From JACZXQ01 sp036986155 (GTDB lineage Bacteria; Gemmatimonadota; Gemmatimonadetes; Longimicrobiales; Gaopeijiaceae): 34,168 nt of DNA. Below are positions 15,475-23,815 of the stretch, piece after piece. Made by a program: the position numbers and the translations under genes. Under the pieces are notes generated by a model. It had not been told where the DNA came from, ran no database searches, and worked only from the letters and a program-made list of their open reading frames with translations. The number at the start of each line of letters is the position of its first letter. Positions within the stretch are counted from its first letter, which is position 1. Location of the stretch: the NCBI GenBank assembly GCA_036986155.1, contig BTRA01000017.1, positions 1-34,168 on the forward strand. Reading direction: 5' to 3'.

Positions 15475-16356
15475 ATGCGCCGGAATCTTCTGGGACTTCC
15501 AGCCGTCCTGTTCACGCTCGCTTGCTCGGGTGCGGCGCCGGAGCCTCAAGCCGAAGCGGCGAACCCTGATCATCCGCCTGATGGGTTTCCGGTGGTTGTC
15601 GTGGACGCAGCCGGAGTGGAGCATCGATTCGAACGCCCGCCTTCGCGGATCATCTCACTGGTACCCTCGGCCACGGAAACGCTGCTGGCCCTCGGCGTAG
15701 GCCCGAGTCTTGTGGCCCGCACGGATTTCGACACGGCGGCGGCGGTTGCTCACTTACCCTCCGTCGGTGGAGGCATCGACCCGAGTCTGGAATTGCTGGT
15801 GGTTCACGAGCCCGATCTCATCATCCACTTTTTGGGCCCGAATAGCGCGGGGACGGCGAACCGATTCGCCGAGTTCGGTATCCCGAGCCTCGCGATTCGG
15901 CCGGACGGGATCGATGACGTGCGCAGGATCATTCAGCTATTCGGCCGAGTAACCGGCAGGGCAGCGTTGGCGGACTCGCTGGTTCGCACGATCGACGCCA
16001 CCATCCGCCACGTCGCCGAGGCGGTCCGAGGTCGCCCACCCGTGCGCGTTGCTTTCCTGCTCGGAGGAGACGCCCCTTACGCAGCGGGTCCGGGGAGTTA
16101 CGTCGACCAACTCCTCACCTTGGCAGGGGGCCAGAACGTTTTCGCCGACCTGGGGCAACTCTATGCTCAGGTCAGCCTGGAGAGCCTCGTCGTCAGACAG
16201 ATCGACGTCCTCCTTCTTCCGGAGGGTGCGAAGCCGCCGCCGGGCGTCGATCGCACGGTTCGCTTCGTCCCAGAGTCCATCCAGTTCCCTGGCCCACGGC
16301 TCGGCGAGGCCACGCTCGCGCTTGCGAAAATCCTCCACCCCGCGGCCTTTCCGTGA
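15475..16356 (+). CDS. BtuF-like ABC transporter substrate-binding lipoprotein
   Basis: Periplasmic binding protein (cobalamin, haem or ferri-siderophore type, TroA/BtuF superfamily) for the permease and ATPase that follow. The 293 residues begin with a signal and a candidate lipidated cysteine at residue 17 (FTLACSG), then the two-lobe fold: PSRIISLVPSATETLLALGVG, LPSVGGGIDPSLELLVVHEPDLII in lobe one, and VAFLLGGDAPYAAGPGSYVDQLL in lobe two. The ATG at 15475 is chosen because an upstream in-frame start at 15310 would run 154 bases into the previous gene and would bury the signal peptide. The stop overlaps the permease GTG (GTGA). The spacing resembles btuF-btuC-btuD sets, but the ligand cannot be assigned from sequence. 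Confidence 0.85.
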   Translation: MRRNLLGLPAVLFTLACSGAAPEPQAEAANPDHPPDGFPVVVVDAAGVEHRFERPPSRIISLVPSATETLLALGVGPSLVARTDFDTAAAVAHLPSVGGGIDPSLELLVVHEPDLIIHFLGPNSAGTANRFAEFGIPSLAIRPDGIDDVRRIIQLFGRVTGRAALADSLVRTIDATIRHVAEAVRGRPPVRVAFLLGGDAPYAAGPGSYVDQLLTLAGGQNVFADLGQLYAQVSLESLVVRQIDVLLLPEGAKPPPGVDRTVRFVPESIQFPGPRLGEATLALAKILHPAAFP

Positions 16357-17351
16357 GCCGCCGCACACTGACCGCACTACTGCTGGTGATTGCGATCGTC
16401 GGATTGCTTGCGGGTGTTTTTCTGGGGCCCGAGCCGCTTTCCTGGTCCGTCGTTGTGGACGCTCTCTTGGGCCGAGGATCGAGCACGCTCCACAGGGTCG
16501 TTTGGGACATCAGGCTTCCTAGGGTCGTCTTGGCGCTACTTGTGGGTGGTGGCCTGGCCATGGCGGGTGCCGTCTTCCAGGCGCTACTCCGGAATCCACT
16601 GGCAGAGCCCTACATCCTAGGAATCTCGGGTGGAGCGGCCACGGGTGCCGTTTTGGTCATGGCGCTCGGGTTGGTGTCGCTCACGTCATGGGTGCTTCCC
16701 GCAGCGTCATTCGCCGGTGCGCTGCTCGCCATCCTCTTGGTATTCCGCGTGGCATCAGCGGCCGACGCCCGCCTGGACGTGGGTGTGTTGCTTCTGGCAG
16801 GTGTGGTCGTCGGTGCTTTTTTCGTCGCTATTCTTTCGCTGATCTTGGCGCTTTCGGACGCAGAAACCGTGAGGAGCGCCGTGCTCTGGACCATGGGTAG
16901 CCTGCGTGGTGCGAGCTGGCGAACAGTCTCGATCGTGGCGACCTATACCGTGCCGACGACACTCGCCCTGCTCGGCCTGGCGAGATCGCTGAACCTCATG
17001 TCCATCGGCGAGGAGACCGCAAGCTACCTGGGAGCCGACGTGGAGCGCGTGAAGAAGATGGCCTACGGGGTCGCGTCCATGGTGACCGCCGCGGGCGTTG
17101 CGGCCACCGGTGTGATCGGCTTTGTCGGCCTCATCGTCCCACACGGAGTACGCCTCGTGATCGGCTCGGACAACCGTGCGCTGCTCCCGCTTTCTTTCGT
17201 CGCCGGAGGAGCGTTTCTGACCCTGGCCGATCTCGTGGCCCGCACCGCGCTGGCGCCGGCCGAGCTCCCTATCGGAGTCATTACCGCCCTGGTCGGTGTT
17301 CCCCTGTTCCTCGTGCTCCTTCGGCGTATGGTGAGGCGGCAGGTTGGCTAG
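16353..17351 (+). CDS. BtuC/FecCD-type ABC permease
   Basis: Inner-membrane permease subunit of a cobalamin/iron-siderophore importer, 332 residues with about ten membrane helices. Family motifs are present: RLPRVVLALLVGGGLAMAG, FQALLRNPLAEPYILGISGG, LMSIGEETASYLGADVERVKK (the coupling loop to the ATPase) and GFVGLIVPHGVRLVIGSDN. The GTG start overlaps the stop of the binding-protein gene by four bases. It overlaps the ATPase gene by eight bases at its 3' end. The family is FecCD; substrate is cobalamin, haem or siderophore. Confidence 0.92.
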   Translation: MSRRTLTALLLVIAIVGLLAGVFLGPEPLSWSVVVDALLGRGSSTLHRVVWDIRLPRVVLALLVGGGLAMAGAVFQALLRNPLAEPYILGISGGAATGAVLVMALGLVSLTSWVLPAASFAGALLAILLVFRVASAADARLDVGVLLLAGVVVGAFFVAILSLILALSDAETVRSAVLWTMGSLRGASWRTVSIVATYTVPTTLALLGLARSLNLMSIGEETASYLGADVERVKKMAYGVASMVTAAGVAATGVIGFVGLIVPHGVRLVIGSDNRALLPLSFVAGGAFLTLADLVARTALAPAELPIGVITALVGVPLFLVLLRRMVRRQVG

Positions 17352-18180
17352 CGCGGCGTCTGGACGCCCACCCGAGGGAAATGGATCTGCGTCCGAAGCG
17401 GTGGCGGCGTTTTCAGCGGAATCCCTTACAGCCCGCTACGATTCGGGTGGCCCTGACGTCCTGACGGACGTCACCATGGAAGTGCCGGCCGGAAGCCTAT
17501 ACGCCGTACTGGGCCCAAACGGGTCGGGCAAGTCGACCCTTATGCGAATTCTCATGGGCACCCTTGGGCCGATCCGTGGATCGGCACGGGTCGCCGGGCG
17601 CGAAGTGAGCGAGTGGAACAGACGCGAGCTGGCCCGGCAGGTCGGAGCCGTGGCGCAGAGTGAAGCCCAGCCGTTCCCGATGACCGTACGAGAATTGGTG
17701 TCCATGGGACGGTACCCGCACCTGGGTCCGTTTCGCCCCGAGGGAGACGAAGATCGCGCCGCAGTCAGTGACGCGCTGGAGCGTTGCGACGCCGCCCAAC
17801 TCGCCCCGCGCTACGTCTCTACGCTCTCTGGTGGCGAGTTCCAGAGAGTCCGCATCGCTCGGGCGCTGGCCCAGAATCCCCGCTCGCTCGCACTGGATGA
17901 ACCCACCGCCAGCCTCGATATCCGCCACGAAATGAGCATCCTGCAGCTACTACGCGAGTCCGCAGATTCTGGGCTGACCGTGCTGCTGATCACCCATCAC
18001 CTAAACCTGGCGGCCCGCTTCGCGGACCGCATGCTCCTGCTCTCCGAGGGAAGCGTCGCTGCCCAAGGAAGTCCCGAGGAGGTGCTGCGTGAGGGAGTCC
18101 TTGGCGAAGTCTATGGCTGGCCGGTGGCAGTGCGCCCCGATCCGGTTTCGGGCGCTCCAAGCGTGACGCCCCTGGGCTGA
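17344..18180 (+). CDS. BtuD/FecE-type ABC ATPase
   Basis: ATP-binding subunit that powers the preceding permease. The 278 residues show Walker A GPNGSGKS at 57-64, a Q-loop (AQSEAQPFPMTVRELV), the signature LSGGEFQRVRIARAL, Walker B LALDEPTASLD and the H-loop ITHHLNLAARFADR. The TTG start at 17344 lies inside the end of the permease gene (8-base overlap), in line with coupled translation; the first 20 residues are polar and poorly conserved in character, so an internal start is possible. It is convergent with rsgA (7-base gap), so termination signals must overlap coding sequence. Confidence 0.92.
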   Translation: MASAASGRPPEGNGSASEAVAAFSAESLTARYDSGGPDVLTDVTMEVPAGSLYAVLGPNGSGKSTLMRILMGTLGPIRGSARVAGREVSEWNRRELARQVGAVAQSEAQPFPMTVRELVSMGRYPHLGPFRPEGDEDRAAVSDALERCDAAQLAPRYVSTLSGGEFQRVRIARALAQNPRSLALDEPTASLDIRHEMSILQLLRESADSGLTVLLITHHLNLAARFADRMLLLSEGSVAAQGSPEEVLREGVLGEVYGWPVAVRPDPVSGAPSVTPLG

Positions 18181-18187
18181 CGGCGGT

Positions 18188-19069
18188 TTATCCGGCCTCT
18201 TCCCACAGAGAACGGTAGCTCTCGAATCGGTCTGCATCCACGTCTCCCGCCTCCAACGCCGCCTGAACGCCGCAATCCGGCTCGGTCAGATGGCTACAAC
18301 TCCGAAAGCGGCATCGGTCGCGGTGGGGCCGGAACTCAGGAAAGCACCAATCGAGGTCGGACCGGTCCACACCCCACAGCCCCACTTCGCTGAACCCGGG
18401 CGTGTCGGCCAGCAGTCCTCCGAGCGAAAGGGATATGAGTCGTGACGTAACGGTGGTATGGCGTCCCGTCCCCGCGCGCCGGCTGAGCTCTCCTGTGGGT
18501 AGGTTGAGCCCAGGCTCGAGGGCATTGACCAGGCTGCTCTTACCTGCGCCCGACGGACCCGCGAAAAGCACGATGCCGCTGGACACCACCTGTTGTAGAG
18601 CGGGGACGCCTTCACCGGTATTCGCGCTCACCCGTAACACCGGGTAACCGATGGACTCGTATACCTGTGCCAGGCCGTCAGCGATCTCCGGTGCGCCGGG
18701 CAAATCCATCTTATTGATCACCAGCGTCACCGCGACTCCGCCGGACTCGCCGACGACGAGCAATCGATCGATCAACGCCCGTCGCGGCCTCGGGTCCTTG
18801 GCGGCTACCACGACGGCCAAGCGATCCGCGTTCGCAACCAGCACGCGCGCCTGCCTGCCTCCCTTGACCCGCGTGATCTGGGTCTTACGGGGGAGGATTT
18901 CTTCGACTACGTAGTCCCCGTTTACATCGGCCACGACCACGCGGTCACCGATCACCACCTGGTCGCCGTCACGCTCCTCCAGCTTCAGCCTGCCTCGTAG
19001 ACTTGCCTCCACCTCTGTCCCATCCTCCAGGGCGACCACGTAGACGCCGCCGCGGACGAGGCGGACCAT
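18188..19069 (-). CDS. rsgA: small ribosomal subunit biogenesis GTPase RsgA
   Basis: Circularly permuted GTPase that assists late 30S maturation. Numbered from the ATG at 19069 (293 residues): an N-terminal OB domain to about 70, then the permuted G motifs NKMD (119-122), SAN (about 148), GPSGAGKSS P-loop (171-179), GTGRHTT switch and DTPG (222-225), then a C-terminal zinc knuckle with C253, C258, H260 and C266. A TTG at 19096 would add MPESSHLTG, but it lies inside the T-tract of the terminator of the preceding sigma gene, so I prefer the ATG. Neither start has a clear Shine-Dalgarno. Expression may depend on read-through of that terminator or on a promoter inside the sigma gene. Confidence 0.95.
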   Translation of the reverse strand: MVRLVRGGVYVVALEDGTEVEASLRGRLKLEERDGDQVVIGDRVVVADVNGDYVVEEILPRKTQITRVKGGRQARVLVANADRLAVVVAAKDPRPRRALIDRLLVVGESGGVAVTLVINKMDLPGAPEIADGLAQVYESIGYPVLRVSANTGEGVPALQQVVSSGIVLFAGPSGAGKSSLVNALEPGLNLPTGELSRRAGTGRHTTVTSRLISLSLGGLLADTPGFSEVGLWGVDRSDLDWCFPEFRPHRDRCRFRSCSHLTEPDCGVQAALEAGDVDADRFESYRSLWEEAG

Positions 19070-19094
19070 CCCGGTCAGATGTGACGATTCAGGC

Positions 19095-19150
19095 AAAAAA
19101 AAAGCCCGCCCCCCGTGCCGGCCGAAGGACGGCAGGACGGGAGGCGGGGC
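19095..19150 (-). terminator. rho-independent terminator after the sigma factor gene
   Basis: Read on the minus strand, a long GC stem (the GCCCCGCC side at 19143-19150, the GGGCGGGC side at 19104-19111, with a TTCG-type apex) is followed directly by nine Ts (19095-19103). This is a textbook intrinsic terminator 15 bases after the sigma stop. Its end is only about 25 bases before the rsgA ATG. Confidence 0.88.
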
Positions 19151-19165
19151 TCCGTTCGCTGAAAG

Positions 19166-20077
19166 TCACGCAGCGAATGACTCGAGAGCGTCACCCATAT
19201 CGCCCTCGCGGAGGCGCCGCAACGCCCGGTCGCGAAGCTGGCGAATCCTCTCACGGGTAACGCCAAGCATATTCCCGATCTCCTCGAGCGTATGCTCACG
19301 CTCACCCTGAAGACCGAAATAGAGCATCAGTACACGAGCGTCTCGCGCCTCGAGAGTCCCGAGCGCGCCCTGCACAGCCTCAGTCAAAAGGCGTGCCTCC
19401 ACCTCCTGCTCGGGCTCTGCGGCCTCTTCGGTAATAAACCGCTCCACCAACTGGGAGTCCTCGCTATCCCCTATCGGGGCATCGAGCCTGATTTCAGCAG
19501 CATTGAGCGTCTGAAGAGACTCGATGAGCTCCGGTGTGAGGTCCGTCGCCCGGCTGAGTTCCTCAGCCGTGGGCTCCCGGTTGAGCTCCTGCTTGAGCCG
19601 CTCCTTCTCGCGGAAGATCCTGGCGAGATCAGACGCACGGTTCAGCGGAACCCTCACAGCCCGCCCGTGGTTGGCCAGCGACGCGAGAATCGCCTGGCGA
19701 ATCCACCAAACGGCGTAGCTGATGAACTTCACTCCCTGCTCCGGATCGAACTTACGGGCAGCGGTCACGAGACCAACGTTGCCCTCCTGGATCAGGTCGG
19801 TGAGGGAAACACCACGGTTCTGGTACTTCTTGGCCACGCTGATCACAAAGCGAAGGTTGGCACGAGCGAGGTCCTGGATGGCCTCCTCCTCGCCGAGCTG
19901 CGCGCGCGCCCCGAGTTCCTTCTCCCGCTCAGGCGTGATCAGCTCATGCCGGCTGACATCGCGGAGGTACTGGTCGAGGGCCGTCTTCTCATCGATGGTC
20001 GCGTCAAATCCCATGAGCGGGTTGCGTCGACCCTTCCTGCCTTGGCGCTTTGTCGCGGTTGCGGTCGCGGTTGCCAT
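19166..20077 (-). CDS. primary-type sigma-70 factor (RpoD/SigA family, no region 1.1)
   Basis: Sigma factor of the RpoD/RpoS class, 303 residues. An Ala/Thr-rich start (MATATATATKRQ) precedes region 1.2 (DQYLRDVSRHELITPEREKEL, about 35-55). Region 2 is at about 66-135 (ANLRFVISVAKKY, DLIQEGNVGL, KFISYAVWWIRQAI), region 3 at 140-215, and region 4 at 235-295 (LEEIGNMLGVTRERIRQLRDRALRRL). Region 1.1 is absent, as in the short primary sigma factors of Bacteroidota and relatives, so it may be the housekeeping factor of this organism; a group 2 factor is the alternative. CAGGAG lies ten bases before the ATG. An inverted repeat sits in its leader and a strong terminator follows. Confidence 0.93.
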   Translation of the reverse strand: MATATATATKRQGRKGRRNPLMGFDATIDEKTALDQYLRDVSRHELITPEREKELGARAQLGEEEAIQDLARANLRFVISVAKKYQNRGVSLTDLIQEGNVGLVTAARKFDPEQGVKFISYAVWWIRQAILASLANHGRAVRVPLNRASDLARIFREKERLKQELNREPTAEELSRATDLTPELIESLQTLNAAEIRLDAPIGDSEDSQLVERFITEEAAEPEQEVEARLLTEAVQGALGTLEARDARVLMLYFGLQGEREHTLEEIGNMLGVTRERIRQLRDRALRRLREGDMGDALESFAA

Positions 20078-20417
20078 TTTCGTCTATCTCCTGAGCCCAC
20101 CAAAATCGGATTTATCGGGCAGTTAATCCGATATCTTTGCGGCCGTAAAGTCCGCAGCCATGAAAGCTATCGGGATCCTCGATATTTGTCCAGGCATTCC
20201 TGTGAAATTCTTAGTAGAGGTAAAAACCCTCCATGCCTCGGAAAGTTCCCCCCGCGAGCGACCCATCGCGGCTTCGTCTGCCGGCCAAGATATCGGGTCG
20301 GAGGGGTGTGTCGGTCGGATGCGAGTCCAACCCTTGGGACCTGCTTTGGTTCCCCCTTTGCGTCAGAAGGTTCTGGCAGGCTAGCTTGGCGCGATCCGAC
20401 ACCCGAGCCTGACCAAA
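20078..20417. other. 340-base divergent intergenic region
   Basis: Gap between the divergent sigma and PP2C genes, presumably holding both promoters, though no convincing -35/-10 pair stands out. Besides the repeat at 20105-20132, it contains a small inverted repeat CCGCGA/TCGCGG (20252-20257 and 20266-20271). The 10-mer AAGATATCGG occurs once facing each gene (minus strand 20128-20137; plus strand 20287-20296). I see no tRNA, small ORF or riboswitch. Confidence 0.6.
20105..20132. repeat. inverted repeat in the sigma gene leader
   Basis: ATCGGATT (20105-20112) and AATCCGAT (20125-20132) are perfect 8-base inverted arms around a 12-base spacer, with arm centres 20 bases apart. The repeat begins 28 bases upstream of the sigma start codon, just beyond its Shine-Dalgarno. 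It could be an operator for a dimeric regulator or a hairpin in the leader RNA. Confidence 0.45.
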
Positions 20418-21155
20418 ATGACCCTGACATTATCCATGAATGGCGCCTCCGACCGAGGCCAAGTTCGCAGCCAGAACGAAGACCACTTCATCACCAATGC
20501 CGCAGAGGGGATCCTCATCGTCGCCGATGGCCTGGGCGGTCGGCCGTCGGGCGAGGTCGCGAGCGAACTCGCGGCCAAGGCGGCCTACACACTGTTGATC
20601 TCGAAATCCTGGAGCAACGGACGGGGCGACGCCATGGCAGATGCCGTCGAGGCCGCGAACCTCGAGGTCGCCGCGACGGCACAGGCGCACGAAGAGCACG
20701 CCGGCATGGGCACCACGCTCACCGTGCTCGCCGTCAATCCGGAAACAGGCGCGTTGGTGATCGGCCACGTGGGTGACAGCCGTGCCTACCGGCTGCGTAG
20801 CGGCGCCCTCGAGCAACTCACCCGCGACCATACGGTCGCCCAGGATCTGCTCGATGCTGGACAGTTGGCTAACCCGGACATCTCCCAGCATCCGTTTCGG
20901 CACCTGCTGAACCGCGCGGTGGGCACAGAGTCGGAGGTGGAGGCGGAAATCATCAGCGGGTCGGCTGAGTCAGGCGACCTGTATCTGCTTTGCACGGATG
21001 GTCTGGTAGGGGTGGTCGATGATGAGACGGTGGCGGCCACGCTCGTGGGCGCGACTGCCGCGACGCTCGAGTCGGTGGCCGAAAAGCTGATTGGTCTGGC
21101 GAACGAGAAGGGCGGCCCCGACAACATCACGGTCGGGTTTCTCGCGGTAAGCTGA
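20418..21155 (+). CDS. PP2C-family serine/threonine protein phosphatase
   Basis: Cytosolic Mg/Mn-dependent phosphatase of the Stp/PrpC type that reverses Hanks-type kinase phosphorylation; 245 residues, normal length. All motifs are present: GQVRSQNEDHF (D22), VADGLGG (D37, G38), GMGTTLT, GHVGDSRAY, LTRDHT, LLCTDGL and GGPDNITV near the end. The N-terminal ATG at 20418 has no clear Shine-Dalgarno; the ATG at residue 7 is an alternative. No kinase gene is adjacent. It is convergent with the HD hydrolase gene (5-base gap) and divergent from the sigma factor. Confidence 0.93.
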   Translation: MTLTLSMNGASDRGQVRSQNEDHFITNAAEGILIVADGLGGRPSGEVASELAAKAAYTLLISKSWSNGRGDAMADAVEAANLEVAATAQAHEEHAGMGTTLTVLAVNPETGALVIGHVGDSRAYRLRSGALEQLTRDHTVAQDLLDAGQLANPDISQHPFRHLLNRAVGTESEVEAEIISGSAESGDLYLLCTDGLVGVVDDETVAATLVGATAATLESVAEKLIGLANEKGGPDNITVGFLAVS

Positions 21156-21160
21156 CCTCT

Positions 21161-22534
21161 TCAGGCTGGAGCGTCGCTCCGCGTCAGGCGCTCGAGCACC
21201 AACTCGGGATCGAGCGTCCGGCGTTCGAACGTGAACACCCGAAGCACCCTCGCGGTGCGGTAGAGCTCCTCGGCGAGCCGTGGCAAGTCGATTACTCCGG
21301 GCAGCCCACCCGGGCCCAACCTCTCCACCTCGCCGTCGCGCCTCTCTAGTAGGAGATCGAGTTGGAACATCGCCTGCTTCGCCGGAAAATCGATGAAGAC
21401 CTCGCCGGGCTCCAAGCCCAGTTCTTCCGCCAGGCCGTCTTCCACGCGGCGCTTGAATGGGGTGTCCGTTACCGCCCAATCCTCGACGACCCGCCCCCCC
21501 AGGTCCGCTGCAGTCAATTCGAGAGCCCGCTTGGGAAGGCGACGGCGGCGTAGAGCCGGGATCCAGCGTGTGACCAGACGTTCGGCCACCTCGCTGTGCT
21601 CGAGCTCTGCTCGGCGCGTCACTTCGTAGAGCAGCTCCTCGTCCGTAGGGCCGACCAACTCCTCCGACTCCAGGAGGTCAGCGGCAACGGCCTCCTCGAT
21701 GATTCGCTTGTACAGGGAGGTGGCCGCGCGCACGCCATGGTGCCAGTAGACGTTCCGAAACATCTGGTACTTGGCGAAGAGAAGTGATTCAAGCGCTGCG
21801 ATCGCCTTCTCATGCACACCCACCTCCCACGATCCGGTCACCGGATCCCGCAGGAGCCGCATACCCAGCAACAGGTGATCCACATCCACTTCGCCGTAGG
21901 GCACGCCACAGAATCGAGCATCCCGACGCAGGTATTCCAACTTGTCCAGATCCAGACTACCACTCACGAGCCCCTGGAGCGGCACCTCGCTCTCGCCCCT
22001 GATGAGCTCGTGGATCTGCTCCGCGGCATCTACACCGATGGACTCGAGCGCCTCGACCAACTCCGGGAGCTGGAAGAACCACGAACTCACCGCCTCGTGG
22101 TCGCCCGGCAGCCTGTCAGGCTCCAACTCCTCCAGCGCATGGGAAAAAGCGTAATGGCCGATGTCGTGGAGCAGGGCCGCGTATGGGATCAACTCCACGC
22201 CCGCCCACGCCTCGGGCGGGAGGGCATCCTGGGCGCGAAGGTGCCTAAGGGCCGTGACGGAGAGATGGTACACGCCCAGCGCGTGATCGAAGCGCGTGTG
22301 CGTGGCCCCGGGATAGACCAGGTGGGCCAGGCCAAGCTGCCTGATGTAGCGAAGACGCTGAAAGGCAGGCGTGTCCACGAGTTGAACGGCCGTGGGATCG
22401 AGGCGGATCGAATTCCATAGGGGATCACGGATCACCCGCGCCCGGCGCTGTGTCGGCATGCTGGAGAGTAGCGGGCTCGGTACCGAGCCAGCAATGGCCA
22501 ATCGGGCCAATCGCCGTGGCCGGTTGTACCCCAT
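21161..22534 (-). CDS. HD-domain phosphohydrolase (SAMHD1/dGTPase-like)
   Basis: Probable dNTP triphosphohydrolase or related HD phosphohydrolase, 457 residues. The metal site is complete: THTRFDHALGV (H84), LLHDIGHYAFSH (H123, D124) and LDLDKLEYLRRD (D195). The sequence around each motif matches the SAMHD1/YdhJ branch more than classical Dgt. The C-terminal half is helical with FAKYQMFRNVYWHHGVRA and a small domain ending in LVLERLTR. The ATG at 22534 has GAGGG five bases upstream; M26 (MPTQRRARV) is a weaker alternative although conservation probably begins near there. It diverges from the UvrC-like gene. Roles in nucleotide pool control are family knowledge; the substrate is not shown. Confidence 0.88.
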   Translation of the reverse strand: MGYNRPRRLARLAIAGSVPSPLLSSMPTQRRARVIRDPLWNSIRLDPTAVQLVDTPAFQRLRYIRQLGLAHLVYPGATHTRFDHALGVYHLSVTALRHLRAQDALPPEAWAGVELIPYAALLHDIGHYAFSHALEELEPDRLPGDHEAVSSWFFQLPELVEALESIGVDAAEQIHELIRGESEVPLQGLVSGSLDLDKLEYLRRDARFCGVPYGEVDVDHLLLGMRLLRDPVTGSWEVGVHEKAIAALESLLFAKYQMFRNVYWHHGVRAATSLYKRIIEEAVAADLLESEELVGPTDEELLYEVTRRAELEHSEVAERLVTRWIPALRRRRLPKRALELTAADLGGRVVEDWAVTDTPFKRRVEDGLAEELGLEPGEVFIDFPAKQAMFQLDLLLERRDGEVERLGPGGLPGVIDLPRLAEELYRTARVLRVFTFERRTLDPELVLERLTRSDAPA

Positions 22535-22592
22535 TCGACCCTCAGCCTATCTTACCGAAGAAAAGGCGTAGATCGGCACCGACCGGAACGGA

Positions 22593-23750
22593 GTGACGCG
22601 GTTGTCCCAAAAAGCCCTCAGGGAGTTCGTCCGCACGTACGCGGAGAACCGCCCCGGCGTGTACCAGATGCTGGGCGAGGACGGGCACCGGCTATACGTG
22701 GGCAAGTCCGTCCATGTGAGGAACCGCCTCCTTTCTTACTTCACGGCCTCGCCCGAGGAAAAGGCATCCAAGCTGATCCGGGAGGCGAATCGCATTCGTT
22801 GGGAGTACGTCCCGAACGAGTTCGCCGCGTTGGTCCGGGAGATGAAGCTCATCCAGCGCTGGCGGCCGCGCTTCAACGTCCAGCACAAGCGGAAGCGTGC
22901 CTACGCTTTCGTCAAGATCACAGCGGAGCGTGCGCCACGCCTGGTCCCGGTGACGCGTGTGCTCGCCGATGGATCGACCTATTTCGGACCCTTCCCCGCC
23001 GTGGGTGCCGTCACCCAAATAGTTCGTGAGCTGGCGCACGCGATGGGCTTGAGGGATTGCCCGAGCGCGACGCCGGTCTCTTTCGGGGATCAGTTGGAGA
23101 TTTTTCCGGAGGGTCGGCTCCCACTCTGCATGCGAGCCGACCTGGGTAGCTGCCTTGCTCCGTGCTGCGGACGTACAACCAGCAAGGCTTATCTCAACAA
23201 AGTGCGTGCCACGCGCCGCTTTTTGGAGGGAGCGAGCGACGCACCGTTACGCGACCTCGAGACGCAAATGGAGGAGGCATCCGGTCGCATGGACTTCGAG
23301 TACGCAGCGCTGCTCCGCGACCGGCTCGAGCGATTGGGGACGTTCCGGACACAGCTCGCAGCGTTCCGCGGCCGAGTGGAGAGCCTGTCGTTCGTGTATC
23401 GTGTGCCTGGCTTCAACGGCGATGACCGCATCTATCTCATACGGCGGGGTCGCATCCGCGAAGCGCTACCCCTTCCCACGACAAGTGTGCAGCGGAGCCG
23501 TACGGGCGAGGCCGTGGAGCGGGTTTTTTCGAGTAGCGAGAAGGATCTTGTGGCGCTGCGGCCTCTCGAGGCCGCTGAGATTCTCTTGGTGGCGCGCTGG
23601 TTCAAGCTGAATCCAAAAGAACTCAAACGGACGACATCGCCAAAGAAGTGGTTGGCCGGCAGTCGTTACCGCCAGCCCGCCGCGCGAACGCCGGCAGCAC
23701 CAGCGGATTCCCTGGAATCCTCTCCGGGGACGGCGCGGGCACCGGCGTAA
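22593..23750 (+). CDS. short UvrC-like GIY-YIG nuclease (Cho-like)
   Basis: DNA-repair nuclease related to the N-terminal half of UvrC, 385 residues against about 600 for UvrC. The GIY-YIG domain is at about 18-98, with PGVY, LYVGKS, the Arg-rich helix near R43/R45, and the acidic residue E76 in NEFAAL. A Cys cluster follows (LCMRADLGSCLAPCCG), then a UVR-type helix pair (MEEASGRMDFEYAALLRDRLERL, read in two pieces around residues 228-250) and a short beta region. The RNase H-like 5'-nuclease domain and the helix-hairpin-helix tail of UvrC are absent. It should therefore make only the 3' incision, as E. coli Cho does. The start is GTG at 22593. The last 45 residues are Pro/Ala-rich. Confidence 0.85.
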   Translation: MTRLSQKALREFVRTYAENRPGVYQMLGEDGHRLYVGKSVHVRNRLLSYFTASPEEKASKLIREANRIRWEYVPNEFAALVREMKLIQRWRPRFNVQHKRKRAYAFVKITAERAPRLVPVTRVLADGSTYFGPFPAVGAVTQIVRELAHAMGLRDCPSATPVSFGDQLEIFPEGRLPLCMRADLGSCLAPCCGRTTSKAYLNKVRATRRFLEGASDAPLRDLETQMEEASGRMDFEYAALLRDRLERLGTFRTQLAAFRGRVESLSFVYRVPGFNGDDRIYLIRRGRIREALPLPTTSVQRSRTGEAVERVFSSSEKDLVALRPLEAAEILLVARWFKLNPKELKRTTSPKKWLAGSRYRQPAARTPAAPADSLESSPGTARAPA

Positions 23751-23815
23751 TGGCGGCGACAGGCGATCGTCATGCCCACCGAGGCACGGCGACGCGTCGA
23801 GGGTGTAAGGGGCGG

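Noticed and set aside
20078..20417. tRNA or small RNA gene in the large divergent gap
   Set aside because: No T-loop, acceptor stem or CCA-type end could be paired, and the hairpins present are short.
19292..20776. 494-codon plus-strand frame covering the sigma gene antisense, the intergenic region and the start of PP2C
   Set aside because: It conflicts with two clear genes and turns into Arg/Gly/His-rich out-of-frame sequence over PP2C.
23648..23815. Upstream extension of SCO1 into the UvrC-like gene
   Set aside because: The extension would place 56 charged residues before the signal peptide; the ATG at 23816 has a good ribosome site.
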